Shown piece after piece: positions 27,069 through 36,225 of a DNA stretch of 64,000 bases. The stretch is from Gammaproteobacteria bacterium. Its GTDB lineage: Bacteria; Pseudomonadota; Gammaproteobacteria; SZUA-229. The notes under the pieces were generated by a model. It worked only from the letters and a program-made list of their open reading frames with translations. It was not told where the DNA came from and did not search any database. Position 1 is the stretch's first letter. Each line of letters begins with the position of its first letter. The translations under genes and the position numbers were made by a program. The stretch is taken from NCBI GenBank assembly GCA_029881035.1, contig JAOUNI010000003.1:1-64000 (forward strand), in the 5' to 3' direction.

Positions 27069-27536
27069 GTGATTGATTCAAAAGGTTATAGATCCAATGT
27101 TGGGATTGTTTTAAGCAATCCTGAGGGTAAGGTGTTCTGGGCGCGTCGCTGTGGTCAGGATGCCTGGCAGTTTCCACAAGGTGGTATTCATAAAAATGAA
27201 TCACCTCTGGATGCGATGTATCGTGAATTGCAGGAAGAAACTGGCTTGATGCCCGAGCACGTTGAAGTTGCGGGTCAGACCAGTGACTGGTTGCGTTACC
27301 TTATCCCTGACCATTTATTACGTCGACATTCAAAACCTCTCTGCATCGGACAGAAACAAATCTGGTTCGGTTTAAAACTTATCGGTACTGAAAGTGACTT
27401 TAATTTGAGCGATTGTGATAAACCGGAATTTGATCGCTGGCGTTGGGTGGATTACTGGGCTCCCGTGGACGAGATTATCTCTTTCAAGCGTGATGTTTAT
27501 AAACAGGCGTTGAAAGAACTGGAGCCGTATTTGTAG
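27069..27536 (+). CDS. rppH: RNA pyrophosphohydrolase (Nudix, NudH)
   Basis: 155 residues with GTG start; the N-terminus MIDSKGYRSNVGIVL aligns with RppH. The Nudix box is GGIHKNESPLDAMYRELQEE followed by TGL. It removes pyrophosphate from 5' triphosphate mRNA ends, opening them to RNase E. A perfect -10 TATAAT lies at 27045-27050, only about 12 bases ahead of the start if used, giving a very short leader; no matching -35 is obvious. It converges with hemJ. Confidence 0.95.
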   Translation: MIDSKGYRSNVGIVLSNPEGKVFWARRCGQDAWQFPQGGIHKNESPLDAMYRELQEETGLMPEHVEVAGQTSDWLRYLIPDHLLRRHSKPLCIGQKQIWFGLKLIGTESDFNLSDCDKPEFDRWRWVDYWAPVDEIISFKRDVYKQALKELEPYL

Positions 27537-27546
27537 TGGGCGTGTT

Positions 27547-27972
27547 TTAGAAAACGGGCTGTAGTTCGACTAGCAGGATAATGGCAATCAAACCGAACAC
27601 GGGCAGTTCGTTAAAAACTCGATACCATTTGTGTGAGTGAGTATTCCGGTTATTTCTGAAATCGATCATCAGTTTGCCACACCAGACGTGATAGATAACC
27701 AGCAGTGCAACCAGTGCTATCTTGAGCTGCAACCAGGTAGTAGAAAGGAGTGGGTATTCGAATATCGCAATTAGCCAGAAGCCTAGAACGATAGTAATGA
27801 TCGCACCGGGAGTGGCAATGCCCCAAAATAATTTTCGTTCCATGATTTTAAAGCGTTCATGGCTGATAGAATCGTCAGAACAGGCATGGTAGACATAAAG
27901 CCGCGGCAAATAGAATAAAGCGGCAAACCATGTCACCATAAAAATAATATGAAAAGCTTTAACCCACAACAT
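27547..27972 (-). CDS. hemJ: HemJ-type protoporphyrinogen IX oxidase
   Basis: 141 residues with four predicted membrane helices. MLWVKAFHIIFMVTWFAALF with the conserved His, and LPRLYVYH, match HemJ/YfcN-type membrane proteins of the CopD-like superfamily. It oxidises protoporphyrinogen IX to protoporphyrin IX in haem synthesis, replacing HemG/HemY. It ends 10 bases from rppH and is divergent from argC. Confidence 0.92.
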   Translation of the reverse strand: MLWVKAFHIIFMVTWFAALFYLPRLYVYHACSDDSISHERFKIMERKLFWGIATPGAIITIVLGFWLIAIFEYPLLSTTWLQLKIALVALLVIYHVWCGKLMIDFRNNRNTHSHKWYRVFNELPVFGLIAIILLVELQPVF

Positions 27973-28093
27973 TTTAATAAACCGCTACACTCTATTCAAA
28001 GTTACATAATACAGCGCTTGAGTTTTTCATCAAGATAAAATTGACAGAGTGAAGTTTAGTAATGACTGTTATATAGAATAGAGAGGAATAAGT

Positions 28094-29125
28094 GTGATTT
28101 CCGTAGGTATTGTAGGTGGAACTGGTTATACCGGCGTTGAACTGTTGCGTTTGCTAGTGTCACATCCCGAAGTAGAATTGAAATTGGTGACTTCACGTTC
28201 TGAAGCGGGTATGCCCGTAGCGGATATGTTTCCAAATTTGCGCGGTTTTACTGATGTCTGTTTTTCTGAGCCGGATGTAAAAACACTGGGTGCCTGTGAT
28301 GTTGTCTTTTTTGCTACGCCTAATGGCACAGCAATGAAAATGGTAGCTGAGCTATTAGCACAGGGAACCCGAGTGATCGATTTGGCAGCAGATTTCAGGT
28401 TGAAAGACAGTGCAGAGTGGGAAAAATGGTACGGTATGAAACATGCCTGTGAAGATATTCTGGCTGAGGCGGTTTATGGTCTGCCCGAAATTAATCGTGC
28501 TGCGATACGTAAGGCGAAAGTGGTAGCGAATCCGGGCTGTTATCCGACAGCAGTGGGTCTGGGTTTTTTACCATTGATTGAAAATGGTTTGATTGATGAT
28601 CAGCATTTAATTGCTGATGCCAAATCCGGTGTCAGTGGAGCTGGCCGTGGTGCCAATGTTGCAGCTTTGTTGTGTGAAGCTTCAGAAAGTTTCAAGCCCT
28701 ATGCAGTTGAAGGACACCGTCACTTGCCTGAAATTCGTCAAACATTGGGTGTGGCTGCAGGTCATTCGGTTGGTTTGACTTTTGTCCCGCATTTGGTGCC
28801 GATGATTCGTGGTATTGAAGCTAGCTTATATGCAGTGTTGAAAAAAACTGATGTTGATTTGCATGCGCTGTACACTGAGCGTTATAAAAATGAACCTTTT
28901 GTTGATGTATTACCTAAAGGTGTTATGCCAGAGACACGCTCTGTACGCGGTGCAAATTTCTGCCGGATTTCAGTATTTCAGCCACAAGGTTCAGATGTCG
29001 TGGTTGTGGCTTCAGTGATTGATAATCTGGTCAAAGGCGCTGCGGGACAGGCCATCCAGAATATGAATATTATGTTTCAACTAGAGGAGACTGCGGGGCT
29101 TGATAGGCCAGCCTTATTACCCTGA
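28094..29125 (+). CDS. argC: N-acetyl-gamma-glutamyl-phosphate reductase
   Basis: 343 residues. The Rossmann motif [17 protein letters not shown], the active-site Cys in ANPGCYPTA (about 150) and GVSGAGRG are all present. It catalyses the NADPH-dependent third step of arginine synthesis. GTG start with GAGAGGA 6 bases upstream. TTGACA at 28041 and a TGTTATATA extended -10 at 28067-28075 occur in the leader, but their spacing is too wide for a standard promoter. Its stop overlaps the next start (TGATG), so it is translationally coupled to the DUF6776 gene. Confidence 0.97.
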   Translation: MISVGIVGGTGYTGVELLRLLVSHPEVELKLVTSRSEAGMPVADMFPNLRGFTDVCFSEPDVKTLGACDVVFFATPNGTAMKMVAELLAQGTRVIDLAADFRLKDSAEWEKWYGMKHACEDILAEAVYGLPEINRAAIRKAKVVANPGCYPTAVGLGFLPLIENGLIDDQHLIADAKSGVSGAGRGANVAALLCEASESFKPYAVEGHRHLPEIRQTLGVAAGHSVGLTFVPHLVPMIRGIEASLYAVLKKTDVDLHALYTERYKNEPFVDVLPKGVMPETRSVRGANFCRISVFQPQGSDVVVVASVIDNLVKGAAGQAIQNMNIMFQLEETAGLDRPALLP

Positions 29126-29868
29126 TGAATTACAGACCATTACAAACTAAACTTTTAATTACCATTCAGCGACCTGGTTTATGGGTGCTGAGTTTTATAC
29201 TGATGTTGTGTGCGATTGTTCTAATGGCCGGTTTGGCCTTTGCTTATGGACAACGGGTGGCTGGTTACGATAAGGCGGAAGCGATCAGTTATATCGAAGA
29301 TTTGGAGCAGCAAATTGAAGTTTTAAAATCTCAAAATACGGAAAGTGAGCGTCAAACTGCTATGCTTGAACGCAATAATACGATTGATGATGGTGCTTCT
29401 GATCAACTTAAAATCTCGTTATCCGAGGCACAGGCTGAGGCAATGGAATTAAGGAAAGAGCTCACATTTTATAAAAGTATTATCTCACCTGGTGATACCA
29501 AGCGTAGTTTGATGATACAAACTATACAGCTTAAGCCCGACACGACGAAGATTGGAGATTATCAATACCAGATCATGGTTAGTCAGCGCGGACGAAATGA
29601 TGAAATTGCCAGAGGAAACATTGAGGTCACACTGGGTGGATCCGATGCTGGCCAGATAAAAGTATTTAAATTAAGTGATGTCTCAAAAGAGGCTAAAAAT
29701 CCAATTAATTTTGGTTTTAAATATTTTCAAAAATTTAGCGGTACGATAACGTTACCGGAAACATTTCAGCCGGAATATATGCGGGTTATGGTGAAAGCCA
29801 GATCGAGTAAAATAGATCCGATTGATGAACAGTTTGCTTGGGCAGATTTAACAGCGGCAGGAGAATAA
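29125..29868 (+). CDS. DUF6776-like single-span membrane protein with coiled coil
   Basis: 247 residues. A cytoplasmic N-terminus of about 20 residues, one membrane helix (WVLSFILMLCAIVLMAGLAF), a heptad-rich coiled coil (about 50-120) and then a beta-rich C-terminal domain (ending AWADLTAAGE). The layout and position between argC and a bactofilin fit the DUF6776 family. It overlaps argC by one base and precedes the bactofilin by 3 bases. That the two act together at the membrane is inferred from tight coupling only. Enzymatic motifs are absent. Confidence 0.75.
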   Translation: MNYRPLQTKLLITIQRPGLWVLSFILMLCAIVLMAGLAFAYGQRVAGYDKAEAISYIEDLEQQIEVLKSQNTESERQTAMLERNNTIDDGASDQLKISLSEAQAEAMELRKELTFYKSIISPGDTKRSLMIQTIQLKPDTTKIGDYQYQIMVSQRGRNDEIARGNIEVTLGGSDAGQIKVFKLSDVSKEAKNPINFGFKYFQKFSGTITLPETFQPEYMRVMVKARSSKIDPIDEQFAWADLTAAGE

Positions 29869-29871
29869 GGT

Positions 29872-30312
29872 ATGTGGGGCAATAAAAATAAAATACGATC
29901 ATCTAAGATTGATACCCTGATAGGGCATGATGTCGAGATTCGTGGTGATGTTAAGTTTAATGGTGGGTTACATCTGGATGGCAAAATTATTGGTAATGCA
30001 ATCGCTGAAAATGGCGATAATTCAGTTTTTATCGTTAGTGATCAAGGTCGGGTAGTAGGTGATATTAGTGTTTCTTTCGCCATCATCAACGGTGAAGTGA
30101 CTGGTAATGTTTACGCTAGTGAGAAATTGGAGCTTTCTGGCCGAGCTCGTATTACCGGCGATGTGCATTACAGTTTGCTGGAAATGGCCAGTGGTGCTGA
30201 AGTAAACGGTAAGATGGTACATGAAAGTGAGAAAAAATTGTTGGAACATCATGTAATAGATGATGCAGATGACATTGATGATGAGCATGCGCAAAATGCA
30301 AAGCCTATTTAA
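29872..30312 (+). CDS. Bactofilin (polymer-forming cytoskeletal protein)
   Basis: 146 residues. The central beta-helix repeats (IDTLIGHDVEIRGDVKFNGGLHLDG, then VVGDISV, VTGNVYA, ITGDVHY at regular spacing) define the bactofilin domain; flanking ends are short and disordered, the C-terminus acidic. Bactofilins polymerise without nucleotide and position cell-wall or polar proteins. It lies 3 bases downstream of the membrane coiled-coil protein, which is a plausible membrane partner. A peptidoglycan M23 peptidase is encoded 3 kb away. Confidence 0.92.
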   Translation: MWGNKNKIRSSKIDTLIGHDVEIRGDVKFNGGLHLDGKIIGNAIAENGDNSVFIVSDQGRVVGDISVSFAIINGEVTGNVYASEKLELSGRARITGDVHYSLLEMASGAEVNGKMVHESEKKLLEHHVIDDADDIDDEHAQNAKPI

Positions 30313-30394
30313 GCAGAGAGAATCATAATACTTGACTGTTTTACTCAGGTAATGCTACATTAACGCAGTCTAATATTTGTTATGGTATAGAGTT

Positions 30395-30769
30395 ATGAGT
30401 ATTGAAGTATCTTTTACCCCAATGCGTCCCAGTTCTGTTCAGCAAAACGCTGAAATTACTGATGCAGCTGCGGCCAAGGTTAAAAAGCTGATTGAAGAAG
30501 AGGGTAACCCAAATCTGAAATTACGCGTTACCGTGAGTGGTGGTGGTTGTTCCGGTTTTCAATATGGTTTTGATTTTGATGAAAATGTGGCTGATGATGA
30601 TATTCAGATCGTGAAAGATGGCGTTACCATGATAATTGATGGTATGAGCATGCAGTATCTGGCGGGCTCAGCGATAGATTACCTGGAAGGCCTGGAAGGT
30701 GCGCGTTTTGTGATTAGTAATCCTAACGCTAAAACTACCTGTGGTTGCGGGTCATCTTTCTCTATCTAA
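30395..30769 (+). CDS. erpA: ErpA-type A-type Fe-S cluster insertion protein
   Basis: 124 residues from ATG 30395; an ATG at 30377 would add a non-conserved MLWYRV. The HesB/IscA fold has its three cluster-binding cysteines in GGGCSGF and in TCGCGSS. It delivers clusters to IspG and respiratory enzymes in E. coli. Followed by a strong terminator. Confidence 0.95.
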   Translation: MSIEVSFTPMRPSSVQQNAEITDAAAAKVKKLIEEEGNPNLKLRVTVSGGGCSGFQYGFDFDENVADDDIQIVKDGVTMIIDGMSMQYLAGSAIDYLEGLEGARFVISNPNAKTTCGCGSSFSI

Positions 30770-30793
30770 CTATTTGAAAAATAAAGGTTTGAT

Positions 30794-30818
30794 AAAAGGC
30801 GCATATTGCGCCTTTTTT
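30794..30818 (+). terminator. Intrinsic terminator of erpA
   Basis: AAAAGGCGC (30794-30802) pairs with GCGCCTTTT (30808-30816) around ATATT, followed by TT. It starts 25 bases after the erpA stop. Confidence 0.88.
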
Positions 30819-30882
30819 ACTTTTGGAATACATTTATCATGTTGTTTGTTAAGCTACGCGCCTGATTTGACAGGAAATTATT

Positions 30883-32037
30883 ATGAATGAATATTTACCC
30901 GGCCTTGCAGGTGTGCCTGCCACAAAATCTAATATTTCATCCATTGATGGTGAGAAAGGCGTATTAGCTTATCGTGGTTATGATATTCGTGATCTGGCTG
31001 AAAATAGCACCTTTGAAGAAACATCATTGTTGTTGCTGGATGGAGCCTTGCCTACGCAAAGTGAGCTGGATGATTTTGATCAGCAACTGCGTGGCGAACG
31101 TCGCGTTAAATACAATGTACGCGAGATCATGAAATATTTGCCTAGCAGCGGTAGCCCCATGGAAATGTTGCAGACAGCAGTGGCAAGTCTGGGTATGTTC
31201 TACGGCGGTGAAGAGATCTTAACCGATGGTTATGAAGAAGAAGATCTCTATTATATTCATGCCATGTCGGTAAAAATTATTTCACGTATGGCGACTATTG
31301 TTGCGATGTGGGAGCACGTCCGTAATGGTTATGATCCTGTCGAGCCGCGTACCGATCTGACGCATGCAGAGAATTTTTTGTATATGTTGAAGGGGCATGA
31401 ACCAGATCCTGTTGAGGCTCGTATTATGGATGCGTGTCTGGTACTGCATGCGGAGCATACTATTAATGCATCAACCTTTGCGGCCATGGTGTGTGGCTCA
31501 ACACTGGCTTCACCCTTTCTTGTTATTGCTGCAGCTATTGGTACGCTCGCTGGGCCTTTGCACGGCGGCGCCAATCAGCGTGTGGTAGAGATGCTTGATG
31601 AGATAGGTCGTCCTGAGAATGTTAAGGACTGGCTGGATATGAAGCTGGCAGATAAAGAAGTTGTCTGGGGTATGGGTCACCGTGAATACAAAACTAAGGA
31701 TCCTCGTGCTATTTTTCTGCAAAAAATGATGGTCGAGTATGCCGAGAAAAAAGGTAATCTGAGCCCGATGTTTGAAACTGCGCTGGCACTGGAAGAGGCC
31801 TGTGAGAAAGAACTGGGTAGCAAAGGTGTTTATCCGAATGTTGATTATTATTCTGGCATTTTGTACACAGAAATGGGTATACCTGCGGATCAGTTCACAC
31901 CTATTTTTGCGGTCTCACGTATTGCCGGCTGGATGGCACATTGGCGTGAGCAACTCAAGGATAATCGGATATTCAGACCTACGCAAATCTATACGGGATA
32001 CGATTTTCGTGATTATGTCCCTATAGATAAACGCTAG
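30883..32037 (+). CDS. gltA: Citrate synthase, short dimeric-type
   Basis: 384 residues, like the Gram-positive/archaeal and 2-methylcitrate-synthase-like length, not the roughly 427-residue NADH-inhibited E. coli GltA; it has no N-terminal zinc-like domain. Catalytic residues are visible: His in LHGGANQ, His in MGHREYKTKDPRA, and Asp in NVDYYSGILY. It condenses oxaloacetate with acetyl-CoA. A methylcitrate synthase role cannot be excluded, but no prp genes are near. It sits alone between erpA (terminated) and convergent anmK. Confidence 0.85.
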   Translation: MNEYLPGLAGVPATKSNISSIDGEKGVLAYRGYDIRDLAENSTFEETSLLLLDGALPTQSELDDFDQQLRGERRVKYNVREIMKYLPSSGSPMEMLQTAVASLGMFYGGEEILTDGYEEEDLYYIHAMSVKIISRMATIVAMWEHVRNGYDPVEPRTDLTHAENFLYMLKGHEPDPVEARIMDACLVLHAEHTINASTFAAMVCGSTLASPFLVIAAAIGTLAGPLHGGANQRVVEMLDEIGRPENVKDWLDMKLADKEVVWGMGHREYKTKDPRAIFLQKMMVEYAEKKGNLSPMFETALALEEACEKELGSKGVYPNVDYYSGILYTEMGIPADQFTPIFAVSRIAGWMAHWREQLKDNRIFRPTQIYTGYDFRDYVPIDKR

Positions 32038-32047
32038 TTTTTAGCTG

Positions 32048-33166
32048 TTAATGGTTAGTTATCTGGCCAAGAATTACAGCTTTTCTGGCTCCAGTGACAG
32101 AAGGTAGATTGCCGGGCTGATTATTAATGGTTTGTTTTGCCAGCCAGGCAAAGGCGGTCGCTTCAACCCAGTCTGGGTGAATGCCACACGCATCTGTAGA
32201 TTCAACTTTACAGGCCGGTAAGGCAAGCTGGATTCTTTCCATTAGATATTGGTTATGTACACCACCGCCACAAACAAGTAAATGATTGATACTCGATGCC
32301 TGATGTATAACGGCATTAGCAATACTGCGTGCGGTTAGCTCACATAAGCTGGCTTGAATGTCGGCAGCACTCAGGTTTTTGCTGGCGCTATTTTTAATCT
32401 GCTGTTGCAGCCATGTCAGATTAAATTGCTCGAAGCCAGTGCTTTTTGGTGGTGAGGTATTGAAATAAACATCACTTAAACATGTATTCAGCAGATTCTC
32501 ATTGATTTGGCCGCTACGAGCAAAGATGCCATTTTTGTCAAAATTTTGTCCGCAGGATTTTTTTATCCAGGCATCCATCATGTTGTTACCGGGGCCTGTG
32601 TCAAAACCGATGACAGGCTGTGTTTGATCAGACGGTAATATCGTGAGATTGGCAATACCACCAATGTTAAGTATGCCACGAATTTCTATTTGGCTTCGGA
32701 AAACGGCAGCGTGAAAAGCTGGTGCTAATGGTGCGCCCTGTCCTCCCGCTTTAATATCCGCAGTTCGAAAATCACTGACTACAGTAATACCAGTGAGCTG
32801 TGCCAGCATTTTGGCGTCACCAATCTGTAATGAAAAAGGTTGGTCTGCATCGGGGCGATGGCGAATAGTCTGGCCGTGATTACCAATGGCAATAATATCT
32901 TTGGCGGTGAGTTTAGCTTTATCGAGCAGAGATTGGGTAGCGTTTGCAAAGATTTTTCCAAGTTGTATATCCAGGGCATCAAGCTGACCAAGCTCATTAT
33001 CGGGGAGGAGTCGGCTGGCGAGTAACTCTTCATAAGTATCATCGGGCCAGGGGTGACTGTGAGTGCAAATGAGTTTGGGGATTTCGCCGCCGGCAAAATC
33101 CACCAGCGCAGCATCGATACCGTCCATGCTGGTACCTGACATCAAACCAACATAATACTCAGGCAT
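32048..33166 (-). CDS. anmK: Anhydro-N-acetylmuramic acid kinase
   Basis: 372 residues. The signature YVGLMSGTSMDGIDAALVDF at the start, GNHGQTIRH, GFDTGPGNNMMDAW and LLVCGGGVHN are the AnmK/ASKHA motifs. It hydrolyses and phosphorylates 1,6-anhydroMurNAc during peptidoglycan recycling, giving MurNAc-6-phosphate. It is 21 bases downstream of the M23 peptidase on the same strand, a recurring pair in gammaproteobacteria. Confidence 0.97.
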   Translation of the reverse strand: MPEYYVGLMSGTSMDGIDAALVDFAGGEIPKLICTHSHPWPDDTYEELLASRLLPDNELGQLDALDIQLGKIFANATQSLLDKAKLTAKDIIAIGNHGQTIRHRPDADQPFSLQIGDAKMLAQLTGITVVSDFRTADIKAGGQGAPLAPAFHAAVFRSQIEIRGILNIGGIANLTILPSDQTQPVIGFDTGPGNNMMDAWIKKSCGQNFDKNGIFARSGQINENLLNTCLSDVYFNTSPPKSTGFEQFNLTWLQQQIKNSASKNLSAADIQASLCELTARSIANAVIHQASSINHLLVCGGGVHNQYLMERIQLALPACKVESTDACGIHPDWVEATAFAWLAKQTINNQPGNLPSVTGARKAVILGQITNH

Positions 33167-33187
33167 GGTCGATCCGGTATAGAAATA

Positions 33188-34594
33188 TTAGTTGTTTAAA
33201 GCAACCTGAGTACGGGTGAGCAGTCCGAGCTGTGCCAGTATCGGTGCGGTAGTCAATTCAAAATCAGCCAGATAGCGTTGTGGCACAGGATTGGAAATTG
33301 GTAACTTCACTGTTAAAGGATTACGGTGAACGCCGTTGACGCGGAATTCATAATGCAGGTGAGGACCGGTGGCCAGGCCTGAGCTGCCTAGATAGGCAAT
33401 GGTCTGCCCTTGTTTGACTTTAGAACCGACACGCAGATTACGTTGGTAACCATTCAGATGTGCGTACAGCGTACTGTACTTGGAGCCGTGCTGGATAATG
33501 ACGGTGCGGCCGTAACCACCTTTGATGCCTTTGAAAATGACCTTGCCATCACCGGATGCGAGGATCGGGGTGCCGCGTTTGGCGGCATAGTCGACGCCCT
33601 TGTGGGAGCGGAATTTATGCAACACGGGATGGTAACGACTGGTAGTGAAGCCGGAGCTGATGCGTGTAAAGTTAACTGGTGAGCGCAAGAAAGCTTTACG
33701 CATGCTCTTGCCATCGGGAGTGAAGTACTCGCTACGATTATTTTCAGGATTAGTATAACGAACCGCCTGATAGGTTTTGCCCTGATTAATGAATTCGGCT
33801 GTCAGGATATTGCCATCTTTGATTTTTTCGCCATTGCGAAATATCTCTTCGTAAATCACCGTAAAGCGGTCACCCTTGCGAATGTCGAGTGCAAAATCGA
33901 TGTCCCAGCCAAAGACGCCGGCCAGCTCCATAATCAGGTTTTGTGAAATACCGGCTTCCTGTCCAGCGAGGAATAAAGAAGAATCGATAACTCCGCTGGC
34001 ATGGGTAGAGCGGGTTTCGATATCGTGTTTGAAAGTGTCGGCTTCGAGTACGCCATCCTTACGTTCAACCATTAGATAAGTTTCGTGGTCAATTTCGTAG
34101 CGTAAGCCCAGTAAATTTTTGTCGTCGTCGGTGAGCACGCGTAGCGTATCTTTCGGGTAGATGCGGGTTAACTGTTCGGTGTCCTTGCCCAGTTTCATCA
34201 TTTCATCGAGTTGCTGAGGTTTGATACCGGCGCGATCGAATAATTTGGCCAGATTGTCACCTGACTTCACTTTGAACTCACGCCACTGTTTAGGTGTTTC
34301 GTTGTTCAGGTCGTCGATGATTTCCTGCTGTGCCTGGAGTTCGGGCAGGGTCAGTTCAAAGCTCAGGCGAGCGGCTGTTGCCGGGGATAATTCGTTTTCA
34401 GTAAAAACGGGCAAGCTTTCGGAATTCAGCTCGTCAGCAATCAGGTTTTCAGTATCAAGATTATCTGTACCGGTATTGGTGCTGGCGATAACGACGCCCA
34501 GAACCGCGCAGCCGGTGGCAAATAACAGCCAGCGCAAACGAGGATGTTTATCCTGAGTATCTTTGATGCGAAAGTCCTGATTAATGAATGCCAT
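33188..34594 (-). CDS. M23 peptidoglycan DD-endopeptidase with OapA/LysM-like domain (MepM-like)
   Basis: 468 residues. One N-terminal membrane helix (LLFATGCAVLGVVIAST) anchors a periplasmic protein. A LysM-like/OapA segment (about 110-170, WREFKVKSGDNLAKLFDRAG) precedes a linker domain and the M23 metallopeptidase domain (about 320-425) with SHKGVDYAAKRGTP (zinc His, Asp) and GPHLHYEFRVNG (HxH). It cleaves peptide crosslinks to allow wall expansion. All zinc ligands appear intact, so it should be active. Divergent from tyrS; the 239-base gap shows no clear promoter pair. Confidence 0.94.
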   Translation of the reverse strand: MAFINQDFRIKDTQDKHPRLRWLLFATGCAVLGVVIASTNTGTDNLDTENLIADELNSESLPVFTENELSPATAARLSFELTLPELQAQQEIIDDLNNETPKQWREFKVKSGDNLAKLFDRAGIKPQQLDEMMKLGKDTEQLTRIYPKDTLRVLTDDDKNLLGLRYEIDHETYLMVERKDGVLEADTFKHDIETRSTHASGVIDSSLFLAGQEAGISQNLIMELAGVFGWDIDFALDIRKGDRFTVIYEEIFRNGEKIKDGNILTAEFINQGKTYQAVRYTNPENNRSEYFTPDGKSMRKAFLRSPVNFTRISSGFTTSRYHPVLHKFRSHKGVDYAAKRGTPILASGDGKVIFKGIKGGYGRTVIIQHGSKYSTLYAHLNGYQRNLRVGSKVKQGQTIAYLGSSGLATGPHLHYEFRVNGVHRNPLTVKLPISNPVPQRYLADFELTTAPILAQLGLLTRTQVALNN

Positions 34595-34833
34595 TGCCGT
34601 GCCAGATAAAACCCTTGGATAAAGTCCAATAAAATAAATGCGTTATTAATATAAATACAACAGGAATGTAGTTGCTAAATGTTGATAGGTCAACGATTTA
34701 CGCTAACTGCATTACTCATTTATGCTTCTTTTTTATACAGATATTTCAGTACTTTATCATTATTAGTTGAGAAAGAGTCAAACGGCAGGCATCATATACC
34801 GCTTTTAGCTCGGAAACCAGCGCGGGAACAGTC

Positions 34834-36045
34834 ATGAAAAGCAGTCAATTATCAGTTAATGACCAATTAGAAATCATTAGACGTGGCGCTGATGAAATTC
34901 TGGTTGAAGCGGATCTGGTGGCCAAGCTCAAGGAAGGTCGACCGCTGCGTATCAAGGCCGGCTTTGACCCTACCGCTCCGGACCTGCATCTGGGGCATAC
35001 CGTGTTGCTCAATAAACTGCGTCAGTTTCAGGATCTGGGTCACGAAATAATTTTCCTGATCGGTGATTTTACCGGCATGATCGGCGATCCTACCGGCAAA
35101 AGCGCTACGCGTCCGCCGCTCACCGAAGAAGCCGTCAAGGAAAACGCCAAAAGTTACCGTCAGCAGGTATTCAAGATTCTGGACGAGTTCAAAACCGAGG
35201 TGGTGTTCAATTCACACTGGATGAGCAACATCGGCGCTGCCGGCATGATCAAACTCGCTGCCAGCAGCACGGTTGCACGTATGCTGGAGCGCGATGATTT
35301 CAGCAAGCGCTACAAAAGCGGCCAGGCCATCGCTCTGCACGAATTTCTTTACCCGCTGATTCAGGGTTACGATTCGGTCGAATTAAAAGCCGATGTTGAA
35401 CTCGGCGGCACCGACCAGAAATTCAACCTGCTGATGGGCAGGCAGTTGCAGGAACAGCATGGTCAGAAACCACAGGTGGTTCTGACCATGCCGATTCTAG
35501 AAGGCCTGGACGGCGTGCAGAAAATGTCCAAGTCGCTGAATAATTACATCGGTGTCGATGATGCGCCCAAAGATATGTTTGGCAAAATCATGTCCATTTC
35601 CGATGAGCTGATGTGGCGCTATTTTGAGTTGCTCAGTTTTCGCCCTCTGTCGGAAATCGAAGGCTTTAAAAAAGACATGGAAGCTGGCAAAAATCCGCGC
35701 GATATTAAATTCCTGCTCGCCGAAGAAATTATCGCGCGTTTTCATTCTGAAAATGAAGCTACGGAAGCACGTGAAGGTTTCATCGCGCAGTTCGCTAAAA
35801 ATAAAATCCCCGACGATATTCCGGAGTTCACCTTTGAGGTGGATGATGAAGGCTATCCTATTGCCAATCTACTCAAAGATGCCGGTTTAACTGGCAGTAC
35901 ATCAGATGCCATGCGCATGATCGAGCAGGGTGCAGTGAAAATCGATGGCGAGAAAATAGAAGACAAAAAGTTGATGGTTAAAGCAGGGCTGGAAAGAGTG
36001 TTTCAGGTAGGCAAACGGAAGTTTGCCCGAATTACATTGAGTTAG
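34834..36045 (+). CDS. tyrS: Tyrosyl-tRNA synthetase (TyrZ/TyrRS 2-type)
   Basis: 403 residues. The class I HIGH-like motif is in [21 protein letters not shown] in [14 protein letters not shown], and a C-terminal S4 RNA-binding domain begins near residue 340. The short connecting region and FDPTAPD start are typical of the TyrZ form common in proteobacteria other than enterics. Codon use is visibly GC-richer than in neighbouring genes, as for highly expressed genes. It ends in a 180-base convergent gap with glnS in which I see only weak stems. Confidence 0.97.
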   Translation: MKSSQLSVNDQLEIIRRGADEILVEADLVAKLKEGRPLRIKAGFDPTAPDLHLGHTVLLNKLRQFQDLGHEIIFLIGDFTGMIGDPTGKSATRPPLTEEAVKENAKSYRQQVFKILDEFKTEVVFNSHWMSNIGAAGMIKLAASSTVARMLERDDFSKRYKSGQAIALHEFLYPLIQGYDSVELKADVELGGTDQKFNLLMGRQLQEQHGQKPQVVLTMPILEGLDGVQKMSKSLNNYIGVDDAPKDMFGKIMSISDELMWRYFELLSFRPLSEIEGFKKDMEAGKNPRDIKFLLAEEIIARFHSENEATEAREGFIAQFAKNKIPDDIPEFTFEVDDEGYPIANLLKDAGLTGSTSDAMRMIEQGAVKIDGEKIEDKKLMVKAGLERVFQVGKRKFARITLS

Positions 36046-36225
36046 TTTTTCATTTGTCATTTCGACAAATTTATCTGGAATAAATTTGAACAGCCGTTTT
36101 ACGACTGGCCCGTAAATACAAGGAAGTATTATGTAATCCCGCTTATGAAACTAAATCAGACGTCCTGCCTGATTTGCCCCACCAAAGTCTCATAACTCGG
36201 CAATGTGTGAGGGGAAAGTATGTGT

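Noticed and set aside
28041..28075. argC promoter from TTGACA and TATATA
   Set aside because: The spacer is 23 bases, outside the normal range, so I noted it in the argC entry but did not call a promoter.
36046..36225. Terminator between convergent tyrS and glnS
   Set aside because: Only weak AT stems (AAATTTA/TAAATTT, AATCAG/CTGATT) with poor T tails; not convincing.
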